A model generated the notes under the pieces. The model searched no databases, was not told where the DNA came from, and saw nothing but the letters and a program-made list of their open reading frames with translations. From NCBI RefSeq assembly GCF_000372725.1, contig NW_005199516.1:44306-108305 (forward strand): a DNA stretch of 64,000 nucleotides, read 5' to 3'. The position numbers and the translations under genes are program-made. Origin of the DNA: Emiliania huxleyi CCMP1516 (taxonomy: Eukaryota > Haptophyta > Isochrysidales > Noelaerhabdaceae). This document shows, piece by piece, positions 1 to 9,235 of this stretch. Within the stretch, counting starts at the first letter, position 1, and each line of letters opens with the position of its first letter.

Positions 1-590
1 AACTGCCCGCGCACCTTCCGCTCCGCGCCTTTGTCGCCCTCGAAGTACTGCACCACGCCATTGGCAAGCTCAGCGCGCACTTTCCGCTCCGCTCCTTTCT
101 CGCCCTCGTAGTGCTCCACCAGGCCGCTGTGCAAGAGACGCACCCGCAGCTTCGCGCCATTCTCACCGCGCCGCAGCCTCCAGACCTCGATCGGGCGCTC
201 TCCAGCGCCCTCCACTTCCGACGAGAGGCGGAGCGCCGGGCTCACCCTCGCAAGCCACAGGAAGTGGTCGGCGCTGGCACGGCGGTCGGCGGCGTATCTG
301 CGAAGGGTGTCCTCGCTGAGCGTCACCGACACTGTGCCGACCGAACCAACGCAATGCTGCGCGATCTGCAGCCGTATCGCCACGGCGAAAAGCGGGTCAT
401 TGAAGCGCGCCAGGCCGCTGCGAAGCGCGAGGAGGCCGAGGCGCGGCGACGCGAGGCTGAAGGCGGCGCAGTCGGAGAAGTCGTCGACGCCCTCGAGGAT
501 GCGGAGGTGCAGCTCGTGCGGCAGCTCTGCCAGCCAGTCCGTGGGCGGGGCGTCGTCCTCGGTGCGTGCGGCGCGAAAGGAGCGCGACAT
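1..590 (-). CDS. F-box-like protein with MORN-like repeats, 3' end outside window
   Basis: An open minus-strand frame runs from an ATG at 590 to the window edge, giving 196 visible residues. An in-frame stop at 636-638 makes 590 the first possible start. Residues about 15-55 (DWLAELPHELHLRILEGV, then a hydrophobic helix) look like an F-box, the Skp1-binding module of SCF ubiquitin ligases. Residues 145-196 hold short repeats of the type EHYEGEKGAERKVR followed by QYFEGDKGAERKVR, which resemble degenerate MORN repeats. The repeats continue off the edge, so their total number is unknown. The product could be a substrate adaptor in the cytosol. The F-box reading rests on pattern only. Confidence 0.6.
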   Translation of the reverse strand, partial: MSRSFRAARTEDDAPPTDWLAELPHELHLRILEGVDDFSDCAAFSLASPRLGLLALRSGLARFNDPLFAVAIRLQIAQHCVGSVGTVSVTLSEDTLRRYAADRRASADHFLWLARVSPALRLSSEVEGAGERPIEVWRLRRGENGAKLRVRLLHSGLVEHYEGEKGAERKVRAELANGVVQYFEGDKGAERKVRGQ

Positions 591-1059
591 GTGATGGGTG
601 CTGGTCACAGTGGCAAACCGGCAATTCTCGAGAATTCACACCGCCTGCGCTTCTTAGATCCCCGGCCCGGTCGAGCCTTCGGCGGGCGCGCTGCGGTCGC
701 ACGCCTACCCAAGTCATATGCCACGGCGTGCGATCTAGATTCAGCACACGCGCCTCTGCTCGCAACCACTCATCCAATGAACTGTCGTCACCCATGAGTG
801 CGAGATAGGGCTAGCGGCTGGCCAATAGCCTGTGAGGAGGGCGTCCATAGACACCTCACAAGACCCCACACACGGTCTCGTCCGTGCCTTGCGGCCGGCG
901 ACGAGATTGCTAGAGGCGGAGCAAGCCTGCTCTAGTCTCACACGTTCGCCCCTGTCGCCTGTCTGTGTTGTTGTGCTGTTGTTTGTCTCTTGGCACCTTG
1001 GAGTGCTGGGGGGGGCGACAGGGGGGACGTGGCCTGAGTGATGTGTACGCCCACTCAGG
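591..1059. other. Intergenic, no gene recognised
   Basis: No frame here shows a recognisable protein pattern. A poly-G stretch (about 1008-1025) precedes the dispersed repeat that starts near 1060. This is the upstream flank of the minus-strand F-box gene, so its promoter should lie here, but no specific site stands out. Confidence 0.4.
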
Positions 1060-1262
1060 ATGTGTGGCAGCCCGCTGGCTGTGTGTCTCGTGAGCTTGTT
1101 TGTGTCTGTGTGTCGCTCGTGCGTGTCGTCATCACGTCTGTCTTGCGTCCACCCATACCGCGTTGGTGTCCAGTCCGAGCCTGACTGTTCTTCACCTTCC
1201 TACATACATACATACCCCGGCCCTGGATGTGAGGTTGATAACTGCACTCCAAGTGCTCCAAG
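1060..1262 (+). repeat. Dispersed repeat A, copy 1, joined to a TIR-element end
   Basis: The stretch from about 1068 to 1200 closely matches 7140-7300, and a shorter piece recurs at 60590-60660 (shared core ACCCATACCGCG followed by a TTCTTCACC block). From about 1213 to 1262 it runs into the terminal sequence of the TIR element at 30666-30841: same 23-bp end, same adjacent internal sequence, opposite orientation. It is a fossil element end or a nested insertion. The long open frame across it (1100-1975) is not credible as a gene. Confidence 0.7.
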
Positions 1263-1534
1263 TACGAGGGGCCCTTACAGCACACACAGGTTCGACACAG
1301 GTAGAGAGAGAAAACCGCCAATGGCCGTTATCCGTTAGTGCGGACGTCGCCGCGGCTCGCCTCTGCCGCGGCGGCTGCTGCGCGCAAGCGGCGGCGCCGC
1401 TCTCTCGCGAGACGGCTGGCGACGCGGCTCGCCGCCGACGTACGGTGCGCTCGTCCGACGGTCCGCAGCGTGGCGTGCGCGGCGCTGAGCGCCGCTCTGC
1501 GAGCGCCTCTGCGCCTGCACTGCCTGTCTCTGTT

Positions 1535-1795
1535 GCTGTTGGTGGTGGTGGTGCTGCTGCTGCTGGTGCCGATGCTGCTGCTGGCGCGGCGCGGCTGTGC
1601 GACTGGGCTCGACGCGCGCGTCGCGAGCGTCTGACGCGGCGGGCGGCGTCGGGCAGGTGCGCTTCTCTCTCGGGTGGTGGTGGTGGTGGTGCTGCTGCTG
1701 CTGGTGGTGCAGATGCTGCTGCTGGTGCGGCGCGGCTCTCCGACGCGACTCGATGCGCGCGTCGCGGCTATCTGACGCGGCGGGCGGCGTCGCGG
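1535..1795 (+). repeat. Two tandem units of about 110-120 bp rich in GGT/GCT triplets
   Basis: Unit 1 (about 1540-1649) and unit 2 (about 1674-1790) both start with a (GGT)n(GCT)n tract and end with the same CTGACGCGGCGGGCGGCGTC block. In one frame both read Gly-Ala rich peptide ending LTRRAAS. No start, domain or splice context makes a gene convincing, so this is listed as a repeat. Confidence 0.6.
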
Positions 1796-2073
1796 GCGGC
1801 AGCGGTGGCGGCTCGCGGGTGGAGGTGGAGGCTGGTGGCTGTGGTGGACTTTGAGTTTATTTCATGGTCGTGTACGGGGACCGGGGGGTCAACCGGGAGG
1901 CAGGGGGTTCAACCAGGCGACGGAGGACCGTGGGCCATCGCGGGGACTGCTGCGTACGGAGGACGCGGCAGATAGATCCGGATGGTCTTCACGCCGGTGG
2001 GTGGCACCGAGGCGTCTTGGACGCTCAGCTCTACCTTAAGCTCCTGAGGGGCGCGTGGTTGTAACCACGTAGT

Positions 2074-2190
2074 ATGACTACAACCCACCACAGACACCCT
2101 CCCCCACTCCTCACGTGTGTTCACACCCTCACCCTCTCCTCTCTCCTCTCTCTCTCTCTCTCTCCTCTCTCTCCTCTTGTCTGTGCTGTC
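2074..2190 (+). repeat. CT-rich simple repeat
   Basis: Runs of TCTC and CCTCTC between 2125 and 2180 sit just before the first copy of the duplicated segment. No coding signal is seen. Confidence 0.6.
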
Positions 2191-2195
2191 TGCCT

Positions 2196-2868
2196 GACTC
2201 AGGCACTCAATCTGCCGATGCGTGATTGTGTGTGGGCTGCTCCGAGGGGGCCCTCTGTGCGATCCGACGGGTAGGGGGGCTGTGCCCGGGCGGTGTCCGG
2301 TGTGGAGTCCCCTTCTGATCCCGCCTGGGATGTTGGGTGTGAGGTTGTGGCGGCTTCGATCCCAAGGGGGGGAGCTGATCCCACTCAATAACCAACTCTC
2401 AGGGGCAGTAGGTGGGCGAGCTTCAGGCACGCTCATCTCGATCGTCAAGACGTTGCTACGCGCGGTCTTCCGCGGGGGGAGCTGCGTCGACGGGTGCGGG
2501 ACCGCGGCGCAGCCAGTGCCGTGGCGATGCCTCCGGCTGTTTGCGGCGGGCGGCTTGCTGCTCGCTGCGATGGCGAAAAACTCGTCTCGCCACACGCCAA
2601 GGGCTTATGCTCTGGCGAGACGTGAGGCGCATGCGCCCAGGAGGGGAGGGGGCATGTGTAACGACACTGCTAGAGATGCCTTTCGGGGCCCAGAGATAAA
2701 ACTTCTGTGATGCCATGCGTGACCTAGTAGTGTCCCCAGCTATGGGCGTGTCCACGTTGGAGCCAGGTGTGGTGTGGGCGCGAGAATAGCTCCGCCGTTC
2801 ATGGAGGCAACCGATGCGAGTCGACTGGTGTGTGTCGTCGTGGTTTCGTATCAAGAATTCTCTCTCTC
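2196..2868 (+). repeat. Segmental duplication, copy 1
   Basis: About 670 bp here align almost base for base with 3308-3972. Both run from a CTGCCGATGCGTGA block to a TATCAAGAATTCTCTCTC block. The copies differ by scattered substitutions and a few small indels that change frame between copies (for example around 2530-2545 and 2700-2712). No single frame is kept throughout, so the duplicated DNA is probably noncoding or long decayed. Origin unknown. Confidence 0.85.
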
Positions 2869-2900
2869 GCAGGAAGAGACTGCAGTGAGACGGAAGTGAG

Positions 2901-2937
<37 letters not shown>

Positions 2938-3307
2938 GACGGTGGACTTGCGAGGGGAGCGTTTCAGTGGGCCAAGGCCGAGTGACGTTCATCAGGCTAA
3001 ACGAAGCAGGGGTCGACGAGGAGGAGCAACTGGAGTGAGGCGAGCAGCGATGCAAGCTACGAGGAAGGGGAACGACTAGAACGTGTTCGTGATGAGACTG
3101 TGACCAGTCGACCGTCGTGCGACTGGCTGTCTAAGCCTGGCGCCGACCCGGTGTTTTGCACACCCACCTTCTGTTCAGTCGACGCTCGTCGTCCACTGAG
3201 AACTCAGTGGTTGTCACCACTTTGTATTCTTTTAATATTAACCTTGCGAACTCGTCCCCCCCGGCAGGGCTATGCAACTGTGACCAGTGTGTGCTGTCTA
3301 CGCCTGA

Positions 3308-3975
3308 ACCAGGTGTCAAACCTGCCGATGCGTGACCTGTGCGTGGGCTGCTCTGTGAGGGGTCCAGGCATTGTCCGACGGGTAGGGGGTCTGTGCCCGG
3401 GCGGTGTCCGGTGCGGAGTCTCTCTCTGATCCCGCCTGTGGTGTTGGGTGCGAGGTCGTGGAAGCTTCGATCCCAAGGGGGGGAGCTGAGCCCACTCGAT
3501 AACCAACTCTCAGGGGCAGTAGGTGGGCGAGCTTCAAGCGCGCTCATCTCGATCGTCAAGGCGTCGCTACGCGCGGTCTTCCGCGGGGGGAGCGTCGCCG
3601 ACGGGTGCGGGACCGCGGCGCAGCCAGTGCCGTGGCGATGCCTCCGGCTGCTGCGGCGAGTGGCTTGCTGCTCGCTGCGATGGCGAAGAACTCGTCTCGT
3701 GGCACACCAAGGGCTTATGCTCTGTCGAGACGTGAGGCGTATGCGCCCAGGAGGGGAGGGTGCATGCGTAACGACGCTGCTAGAGATGCCTTTCGGGGCC
3801 CAGAGATAAAACTTCTGATGCCATGCGTGACCTAGTAGTGTCCCCAGCTATGGGCGTGTCCACGTTGGAGCCAGGTGTGGTGTGGACGCGAGAATAGCTC
3901 CGCCGTTCATGGAGGCAACCGATGCGAGTCGACTGGTGTGTGTCGTCGTGGTTTCGTATCAAGAATTCTCTCTCT
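3308..3975 (+). repeat. Segmental duplication, copy 2
   Basis: Partner of 2196-2868. It ends about 180 bp upstream of the AP2-RING gene. It is followed by a shorter direct repeat of about 40 bp (3983-4022 and 4055-4094, containing GAGTGATGGATCTATTGAGA), so the 5' region of that gene is built of stacked duplications. Confidence 0.85.
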
Positions 3976-4158
3976 CTCTCTCTGTGAGACGGAGTGATGG
4001 ATCTATTGAGACACCGCTGAGACGGCAGGAAGGAGAGACTGAAGTGAGACGGAAGTGAGACGGAGTGATGGATCTATTGAGACACCGCTGAGACGCTGAG
4101 AGTGAGACAGGGACGAATTCACGTGAGACTGAGACGACTCAACGTGACGCCCGCTCAG

Positions 4159-5796
4159 ATGGCTCGCGCGAACTCGTCGCGGGCCACAGCGACTGAGCGC
4201 CTCGTGCTGATCCCAGCCATCTACAAGAGGAACACGACTGGTTACAAGAACGTGACCTTCAACAGCAGCAATAAGAAGTTCGTGGCGCAGGTGCGGGATG
4301 GCGGCAAGCGTGTCTACCTCGGCTCCTTCGACACCGCTGAAGAGGCGGCTGTCGCCTACGCTCGCTCAGAGTACGGCCGCGCCGACGCCGCCAAGCTGCT
4401 GCAGCCTCGCGCTGCTCCCACTGCCGCTGACGCCGAGGTGATACGGCAGGCGGAGAGGGAGGGCCTTACACTGGTCACCAGCGGCAGCAGCAACAGCGGC
4501 TACAAGGGTGTCTGCTACTGCCCGAAGCGGAAAGGCAGCAAGAAGTACGAGCTGGCGGTGAGGGTCGGCGGCAAGCAAGTCTTCCTCGGCATGTTCGCCA
4601 CCGCCGAGCAGGCGGCGCTCTTCTACGCCCGCAGGGAGGCGGGCAGGGACACCAGCGATCTCACCGCGCCGTCGCCGCCGCCGCCGCCACCCGCGCCTTC
4701 CACTGCTGCTGGCGAGGAGGCAGTCCGGCAAGCAGAGAGGGAGGGCCTTACGCTGGCCACCAGCAGCGGCAGCAATAGCGGCTACAAAGGCGTGATTTTC
4801 TACCCGAAGCTGCGAGGCAGCAAGAAGTACATGCTGCAGGTGACGGTTGGCGGCAGGAAAATCACCCTCGGCTACTTCGCCACCGCTGAGGACGCGGCGC
4901 TCTTCCGCGCCCGCTCGATGGCAGCCACCCGACAGAGGCTCGGTGGCCTCCCGCCAGCCTTCAAGCGGTGGCAGCGCCAGCAGCGCCAGCAGCGCGTCGC
5001 TCAAGCGGAGTCGGAGGGGGAGGAGGAGGAGTCGGAGACGGAGGAGGAGGAGTCGGAGACGGAGGAGGAGGAGTCGGAGTCGGAGGCGGAGGAGGAGGAG
5101 GCTTTTGGGCCAGCCGCGGCTTCCGCTGCACAGGCGGCGCCATCGGCTGCCACGCGGCTCCAGCGCAGCTCGCAGCGCAAGCGGCCCGCGGAGGCATGCT
5201 CGACGGATGCAGAGGTCGCCGAGCTGGGGCTGGCGCTGGCGCGCTCGGAGAATCAGATGCCGCCGGACGAGCGCGAGCAGCGGGCTGCGAAGCGGCGGCG
5301 GCTGCTTGAGCAGGAGGAGGATGCGGCGGCGGCGGCGACAGCGGAGGAGGCGGAGGAGGCTGGGGGCACGGCCGAGCCAGATTCGCCGCAGCCGGCGCAC
5401 CTGTCGCCAGTGCCACCGCCGCCACCGCCGCCGCAGCTCGCGCCGTGGCTAGAGGCGGGCGCGCGCTGCTCGATCTGCTTGGAGGGCAGCGACGTCGACG
5501 ACGAGCGCTTGCTGACGAGGGCTCTCTTTTGCGACCCCTTTGCGGACGACGGCTGGGGCTACAGCCTGTGCTGCCACAACATCTTCCACTACACGTGCCT
5601 CCTCGCTCAGACCAAGCCGCGGCAGGCGGACTACGTCACGCGCCAAGGGCAATGCGACATCGCCACGGATTGCCCCAGCTGCCGCAGCGAGATTTATGGC
5701 ACTCGGCGGCGCATGCTCAATCGCGGCCCGCAGGGCGGCGAGCCGCCTCGGCGCAACGAGTCGCTGCGAGCGCAGAGGGCCAGAAAGGGATTCTAG
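4159..5796 (+). CDS. Triple AP2-domain protein with C-terminal RING-type zinc finger
   Basis: Single exon, 545 residues from the ATG at 4159. The frame is also open from 4102, but the ATG at 4159 (CTCAGATGG) has the better context. There are three AP2/ERF-like units at about residues 15-70, 100-155 and 195-255. Each has a GYKxV start, a basic strand, a VxLGxFxTAEEAA core and an A-R helix; AP2 domains bind GC-rich DNA. A Pro-rich linker, a long Glu/Ser-rich acidic tract (about 290-330) and an Ala/Pro-rich region follow. The C-terminus (about 435-515) shows CSICLEG, two mid-domain Cys/His pairs (CCHNIFHYTC) and CPSC, as in RING fingers. The likely role is a nuclear DNA-binding protein with E3 ubiquitin ligase activity. 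This fusion is unusual: plant AP2 proteins are not normally joined to a RING. Confidence 0.85.
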   Translation: MARANSSRATATERLVLIPAIYKRNTTGYKNVTFNSSNKKFVAQVRDGGKRVYLGSFDTAEEAAVAYARSEYGRADAAKLLQPRAAPTAADAEVIRQAEREGLTLVTSGSSNSGYKGVCYCPKRKGSKKYELAVRVGGKQVFLGMFATAEQAALFYARREAGRDTSDLTAPSPPPPPPAPSTAAGEEAVRQAEREGLTLATSSGSNSGYKGVIFYPKLRGSKKYMLQVTVGGRKITLGYFATAEDAALFRARSMAATRQRLGGLPPAFKRWQRQQRQQRVAQAESEGEEEESETEEEESETEEEESESEAEEEEAFGPAAASAAQAAPSAATRLQRSSQRKRPAEACSTDAEVAELGLALARSENQMPPDEREQRAAKRRRLLEQEEDAAAAATAEEAEEAGGTAEPDSPQPAHLSPVPPPPPPPQLAPWLEAGARCSICLEGSDVDDERLLTRALFCDPFADDGWGYSLCCHNIFHYTCLLAQTKPRQADYVTRQGQCDIATDCPSCRSEIYGTRRRMLNRGPQGGEPPRRNESLRAQRARKGF

Positions 5797-6235
5797 GTGA
5801 GCGTGTGCTGTTCCGGGTGCCGCCTCAGCGCTGAGTTATTGTGTTATTGGAGAGAGAGGTGCCTGCCTGGCAGCTGACCTTTGACGTGCCCAGAGAGCGT
5901 ACTCTAGTGGCTTCCATCCTCAGTGTTGGTTATTAACGCTTGATAATCGAGCTATACGTAGTGTGTATAGTGTGCACATCCTATAACGCGGTCCGAACTC
6001 TCCGCGGAGATGTCAGGGATGTGCCATGTGCGCGTGCGCGCTTCTCAGAACGAACACCGTATTCCCCCGCCGCCCCCCCCGTGTGCAATTTGCTTTAGTC
6101 GTTTCGCCGGACGCCTTGTGCGTGGAGGACGGGCGCGGTGGCGCCGCCCGCCGCGCCCGGCCATGCGGCCTGGCCCCTCTTTCTTTTAACAACGAAGGGC
6201 CAGGGACTCAATTTTTACTCCGAACCCGCGCAATG
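5797..6235. other. Convergent intergenic region
   Basis: This lies between the 3' ends of the AP2-RING gene (+) and the plastid membrane protein (-). It contains a short A/T-rich stretch near 5930-5985 and a C-run near 6065-6080. It should hold both polyadenylation regions; no clear AATAAA is seen. Confidence 0.4.
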
Positions 6236-7048
6236 TCAGTCCAGCTGGTCCCCCCAAGCGTAGTAGAACGAGTCGCGTGCGAGCGTCGCAAGCAGGCTCA
6301 GCAGGACGACCTGGATGCCGAAGCGCGCGCAGTGGAAGGAGAGGCCGAGCGCAGCGCCGGCGTCCTGGCCGCTCATCACGGCGCCGTGCGTGAACATGTA
6401 GATGTTGGCTGGAGTTACCGCGACGGTCAGCAGGAAGAGGCCGCCAGCGGACGCGGCCGTCAGCAGCCCCCCGACCGGCAGGCCAAGCGCCCCCTCCGCC
6501 TCGACGCCGAGCCCGCTGAGCAGGCCGCCGAGCGCCAGCCCGCCGCCGCCGAGACACTCTGCGACGCCCGTCCACGCCACGTGAAACTCTGCGGAGCCGG
6601 GCAGGTACCAGAGGCCCCACGTGCCCACGGGCGGGTAGATGGCGCGGAACGCCTCCGCGTCGGCAAAGTGGCCGACGCCGGCGGCGAGATAGAGGAGGCC
6701 GAGCAGCGGCAGAGCCGCGACGAAATCGCGATGCAGCTCGGCGGCAGCGGAGCGCGACCCGGTGATCAGCGGCAGGGCACTCTCTCGCGCGGCGTCAAAC
6801 AGCCGCGTTGTGCCGACCGCGCAGGCGCCGAGGCTCGCATATGAGCCGACGAAGACCGCTGCCTGCGCAAGCTCCGGCCAGCCGTCGATGCCCGACGAGT
6901 CAACCATGCACGGCCTCGCCGCACGCGGCGGCGCTAGCCGCGGCGCCAGCCGCACGGGAGTGGGCACGTGAGTGAACGTGAAGGCAGGCGCCGGAGCAAA
7001 CGCAGAGGCGGTGATTACGCTCAGAATGAGCGACATAGGAAGGGGCAA
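6236..7048 (-). CDS. Plastid-targeted DoxX-like multi-pass membrane protein
   Basis: Single minus-strand exon of 270 residues; a second Met at residue 5 could also start it. Residues 5-20 form a hydrophobic signal peptide ending in ASAFAP. This is the ASA-F-AP type cleavage site with a Phe that guides import into red-lineage secondary plastids. A Pro/Ala/Arg-rich transit-like stretch (20-48) follows. The mature part has about five hydrophobic segments (near 62-80, 105-125, 150-180, 200-220 and 240-262). The closing pattern LLTVAVTPANIYMFTHGAVM resembles the DoxX/DoxD-like family, small quinone-associated membrane proteins. Target compartment: good confidence. Family: tentative. Biochemical role: unknown. 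Confidence 0.7.
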   Translation of the reverse strand: MPLPMSLILSVITASAFAPAPAFTFTHVPTPVRLAPRLAPPRAARPCMVDSSGIDGWPELAQAAVFVGSYASLGACAVGTTRLFDAARESALPLITGSRSAAAELHRDFVAALPLLGLLYLAAGVGHFADAEAFRAIYPPVGTWGLWYLPGSAEFHVAWTGVAECLGGGGLALGGLLSGLGVEAEGALGLPVGGLLTAASAGGLFLLTVAVTPANIYMFTHGAVMSGQDAGAALGLSFHCARFGIQVVLLSLLATLARDSFYYAWGDQLD

Positions 7049-7094
7049 CCACTATGCGGTGTGCCAACCAACTGTGTGGTGGGTTGAGCAACGA

Positions 7095-7335
7095 AGGGCA
7101 GGGTTCCAACTTTTTTGCGGGGTGTGGTATGGTACCTGGCAGCCACGCTGGCTGTGTGTCTTGTGAGCTTGTTTGTGTCTGTGTGTCGCTCGTGCGTGTC
7201 GTCATCATCTGTCTCGCGTCCACCCATACCGCGCTGGTGTCCACGGTCCGAGCCTGGCTGTTCTTCACCCTTTCAGCTTTCTACCTACCTACCTATACAT
7301 ACTGGCCTGGTCTGACGGGGGGGGGGGGGGGGTGA
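7095..7335 (+). repeat. Dispersed repeat A, copy 2, ending in poly-G
   Basis: It matches 1068-1200 over about 130 bp and carries further TACC repeats and a 14-15 base G run at 7317-7332. It lies directly upstream of the minus-strand plastid protein gene, so the repeat may sit in or near its promoter. Confidence 0.7.
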
Positions 7336-7384
7336 GGGTTGGCCGAAGTACCTTACACAGCAAAAAAGTCCGAACGCACATGCC

Positions 7385-7425
7385 CCGTGCCCCGAAGAGT
7401 GAGAATTTTACAACAAAGCTCCCTC
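7385..7425 (-). promoter_or_regulatory. Minus-strand copy of the AATTCT upstream module
   Basis: On the minus strand this reads GAGGGAGCTTTGTTGTAAAATTCTC, close to the plus-strand copy at 61126-61155. It lies about 340 bp upstream of, and in the same orientation as, the minus-strand gene starting at 7048. A regulatory role is inferred from position only. Confidence 0.35.
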
Positions 7426-7743
7426 GGCCTCGCAGGAAGAGAAAAACATGGCTTGCGCAGCCGAGTCCCCCGCTTGCACCGTTTGCATGAGGAGGAGAGA
7501 CGTGCTGACCTGACGAACCGCGATCCAGGCTGCTCTTGCTGTGCTCGTTCCGTCTTCGTACACACCTTGAATCCGTCTCCGGACTCGCACAGACACTTCT
7601 CTCAGAAAAGCGTCAATCGAAACTCACCGTAGAATCGAGTAGTGGGTACAGAACTGTTAAAACTCGACCGAGCGTCACTCCTGCACCATCCACCCTTCCT
7701 GTATCGCTTACGTCGCCGTGCCCAGCCACCAAGAACTCTGGTT

Positions 7744-8460
7744 TCATCTGGTCTTTCGCAGGGGTGCGCCGGGCACCGCACTGCCAAACAGCCACGGGTC
7801 GAGGAGCATCAGCAAGCCCAACCAGCAGGAGATCCAACACCAGCGCGAGCCAAACACGCCGTTGCCGACAGTCAGGTACACGCCCAGCGCCTGCGAGCTA
7901 CCCGCAATGGCGAACGTGGCGCCCGCGGCCAAAGGTTTCATGGCCAGCAAGGGCGCAGTGATGGCAGCGACCCACATGCAGATCAGGGGCTCAGGTATCT
8001 GCCTCTCGGTTGAGATCCATCGCAGCGCTGTGTGCTGCACTGTCGTGCAGTATGGCCTCGGCCCGAAGTAGGCGGGTGCGCGTAGGTGTGCGATGGGGCC
8101 GACCCACGCGATCCCAACCATCAGGAGGCACCATCGCCAAGCCGGTGAGAGTTGGACGTCGTGGAGTGAGAGGCGGTATATGCCTGCGCAGGCCCACTGA
8201 ACATATATTTCTCCGGTCAGCAGCGACGGGAGAATCCACGTCGACAGCGCGACATTCGTGGCGCTGCAGCGATCGTTGACAGGATCGGTTGCCCAGAGCG
8301 CTGCCTCCAGCCATTGCATCGAGCTGAAGGTGAACAGGAATATGGCGTGCCAACGATCGCGGTGAGTGGTGCGGCGGCGGAAAAGATAGTACGCGCAGAC
8401 ATACGAGAGCGCGCCAGTAGCGAGTGAGGCGCGAAGGGACCAGCACATCCCACGACACAA
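7744..8460 (-). CDS. Polytopic membrane protein with MCWS-type N-terminus
   Basis: 238 residues, one exon. The reading could start at residue 1 or, more likely, at the Met of MCWSLRASL (residue 5). About six to seven hydrophobic segments are spread over the whole length. A short N-terminal MC(W/F)S-x-x-ASL motif and a following aromatic DRWHAIFLFTFSSMQWLEAALW segment resemble a small family of membrane proteins seen in algae and some large DNA viruses. I cannot name the family safely. It is head-to-head with a weak plus-strand frame at 8650. Function unknown. Confidence 0.65.
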   Translation of the reverse strand: MCRGMCWSLRASLATGALSYVCAYYLFRRRTTHRDRWHAIFLFTFSSMQWLEAALWATDPVNDRCSATNVALSTWILPSLLTGEIYVQWACAGIYRLSLHDVQLSPAWRWCLLMVGIAWVGPIAHLRAPAYFGPRPYCTTVQHTALRWISTERQIPEPLICMWVAAITAPLLAMKPLAAGATFAIAGSSQALGVYLTVGNGVFGSRWCWISCWLGLLMLLDPWLFGSAVPGAPLRKTR

Positions 8461-8649
8461 GTCAATGGCGCGCTCCTACGTGGCGCGCGTCAGGACTCCG
8501 AGTTCGGGAGATCGGCGAGATTGCGAAGATGTAACGGTCGCGCAAAAAAGAAAAAAGAAAAGAAGACAGGGATCCGGAGCGAATTCTTCTTTCACGTTGC
8601 GCCGTATCCGAGTAACCCCTGGATAGGTCGCTCGCGCGACCTCTCCTGG

Positions 8650-8928
8650 ATGCGCAAGGGGCCCATAGGGGTCACGCGGAGGGAGGCGCTGTTAGCGGCG
8701 GAGGAGGCGAAGGCGGCCGCGCGGGCGGCGGAGAAGGCGGCGCGGGCAGCGGAGGGGGGGAAGGGCGGCGGCAGCGGGCGGCAGTCCCGCGAGGCACGCC
8801 GGCGGAAGGGTTCGTCTTCGCGGGGCGGGGTGCGCACTGCGCGCCGCGAGGATGAGCCTGAGCCAGGGGAGGGTTGGGAAGGGGGGGCGAGGCCGGAGGA
8901 GTATGACGGCCTCTTCGACGGCCCATAA
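8650..8928 (+). CDS. Possible small basic/Ala-rich protein
   Basis: 92 residues from an in-frame ATG at 8650; the frame is open from 8521. It begins MRKGPIGVTRREALLA, then an Ala/Glu/Lys helix (about 15-40), a Gly/Arg/Ser-rich part and an acidic end with EEYDGLFDG. The composition is close to what GC-rich DNA yields by chance, so it may be spurious. An AATTCTTCTTTCACG box lies 60-70 bp upstream. Confidence 0.3.
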   Translation: MRKGPIGVTRREALLAAEEAKAAARAAEKAARAAEGGKGGGSGRQSREARRRKGSSSRGGVRTARREDEPEPGEGWEGGARPEEYDGLFDGP

Positions 8929-8939
8929 GGGGCCGTTGT

Positions 8940-9112
8940 CTGCTGTGCCTTTTGTGGTGCTAGTTCGTGCCAGTCTGCTGTAGAGGGGCTTTTATTCGTA
9001 GAATTCTTTCACTGGTGCGCCGGTGATAGTACTAGCACGCGCCAGTTCGCACCTGTGTCGAGCCTGTGTGCTGTGAGAGAGAGTTGTCTTGTCTAAATTC
9101 TTTCACTGGAGA
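8940..9112 (+). promoter_or_regulatory. Upstream module array before the AEC transporter gene
   Basis: AATTCTTTCACTGG-type boxes at 9002 and 9096 are separated by GCACGCGCCAGTTCGC and a GTCGAGCCTGTGTGCTGTGAGAG block. Related blocks recur at 13100-13370, 36990-37045, 37740-37850, 61080-61225 and 62075-62125. Here the array ends about 125 bp before the ATG at 9236. It is either a promoter element or a repeat that carries one. Confidence 0.45.
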
Positions 9113-9235
9113 TAGACGGCCAGGCCACGACGGCCAGCCCTGCCGACGTCGGCCTCGCCGCTGACGACTGCCTCGCTGCTGACTTCTCGCTGCTTACGAA
9201 GGCCTCGCTCCTGATAACGCCCGGCGTGGTAGGCC

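Noticed and set aside
1100..1975. 291-codon plus frame
   Set aside because: It runs through dispersed repeat A and a GGT/GCT tandem duplication, with no domain or splice support.
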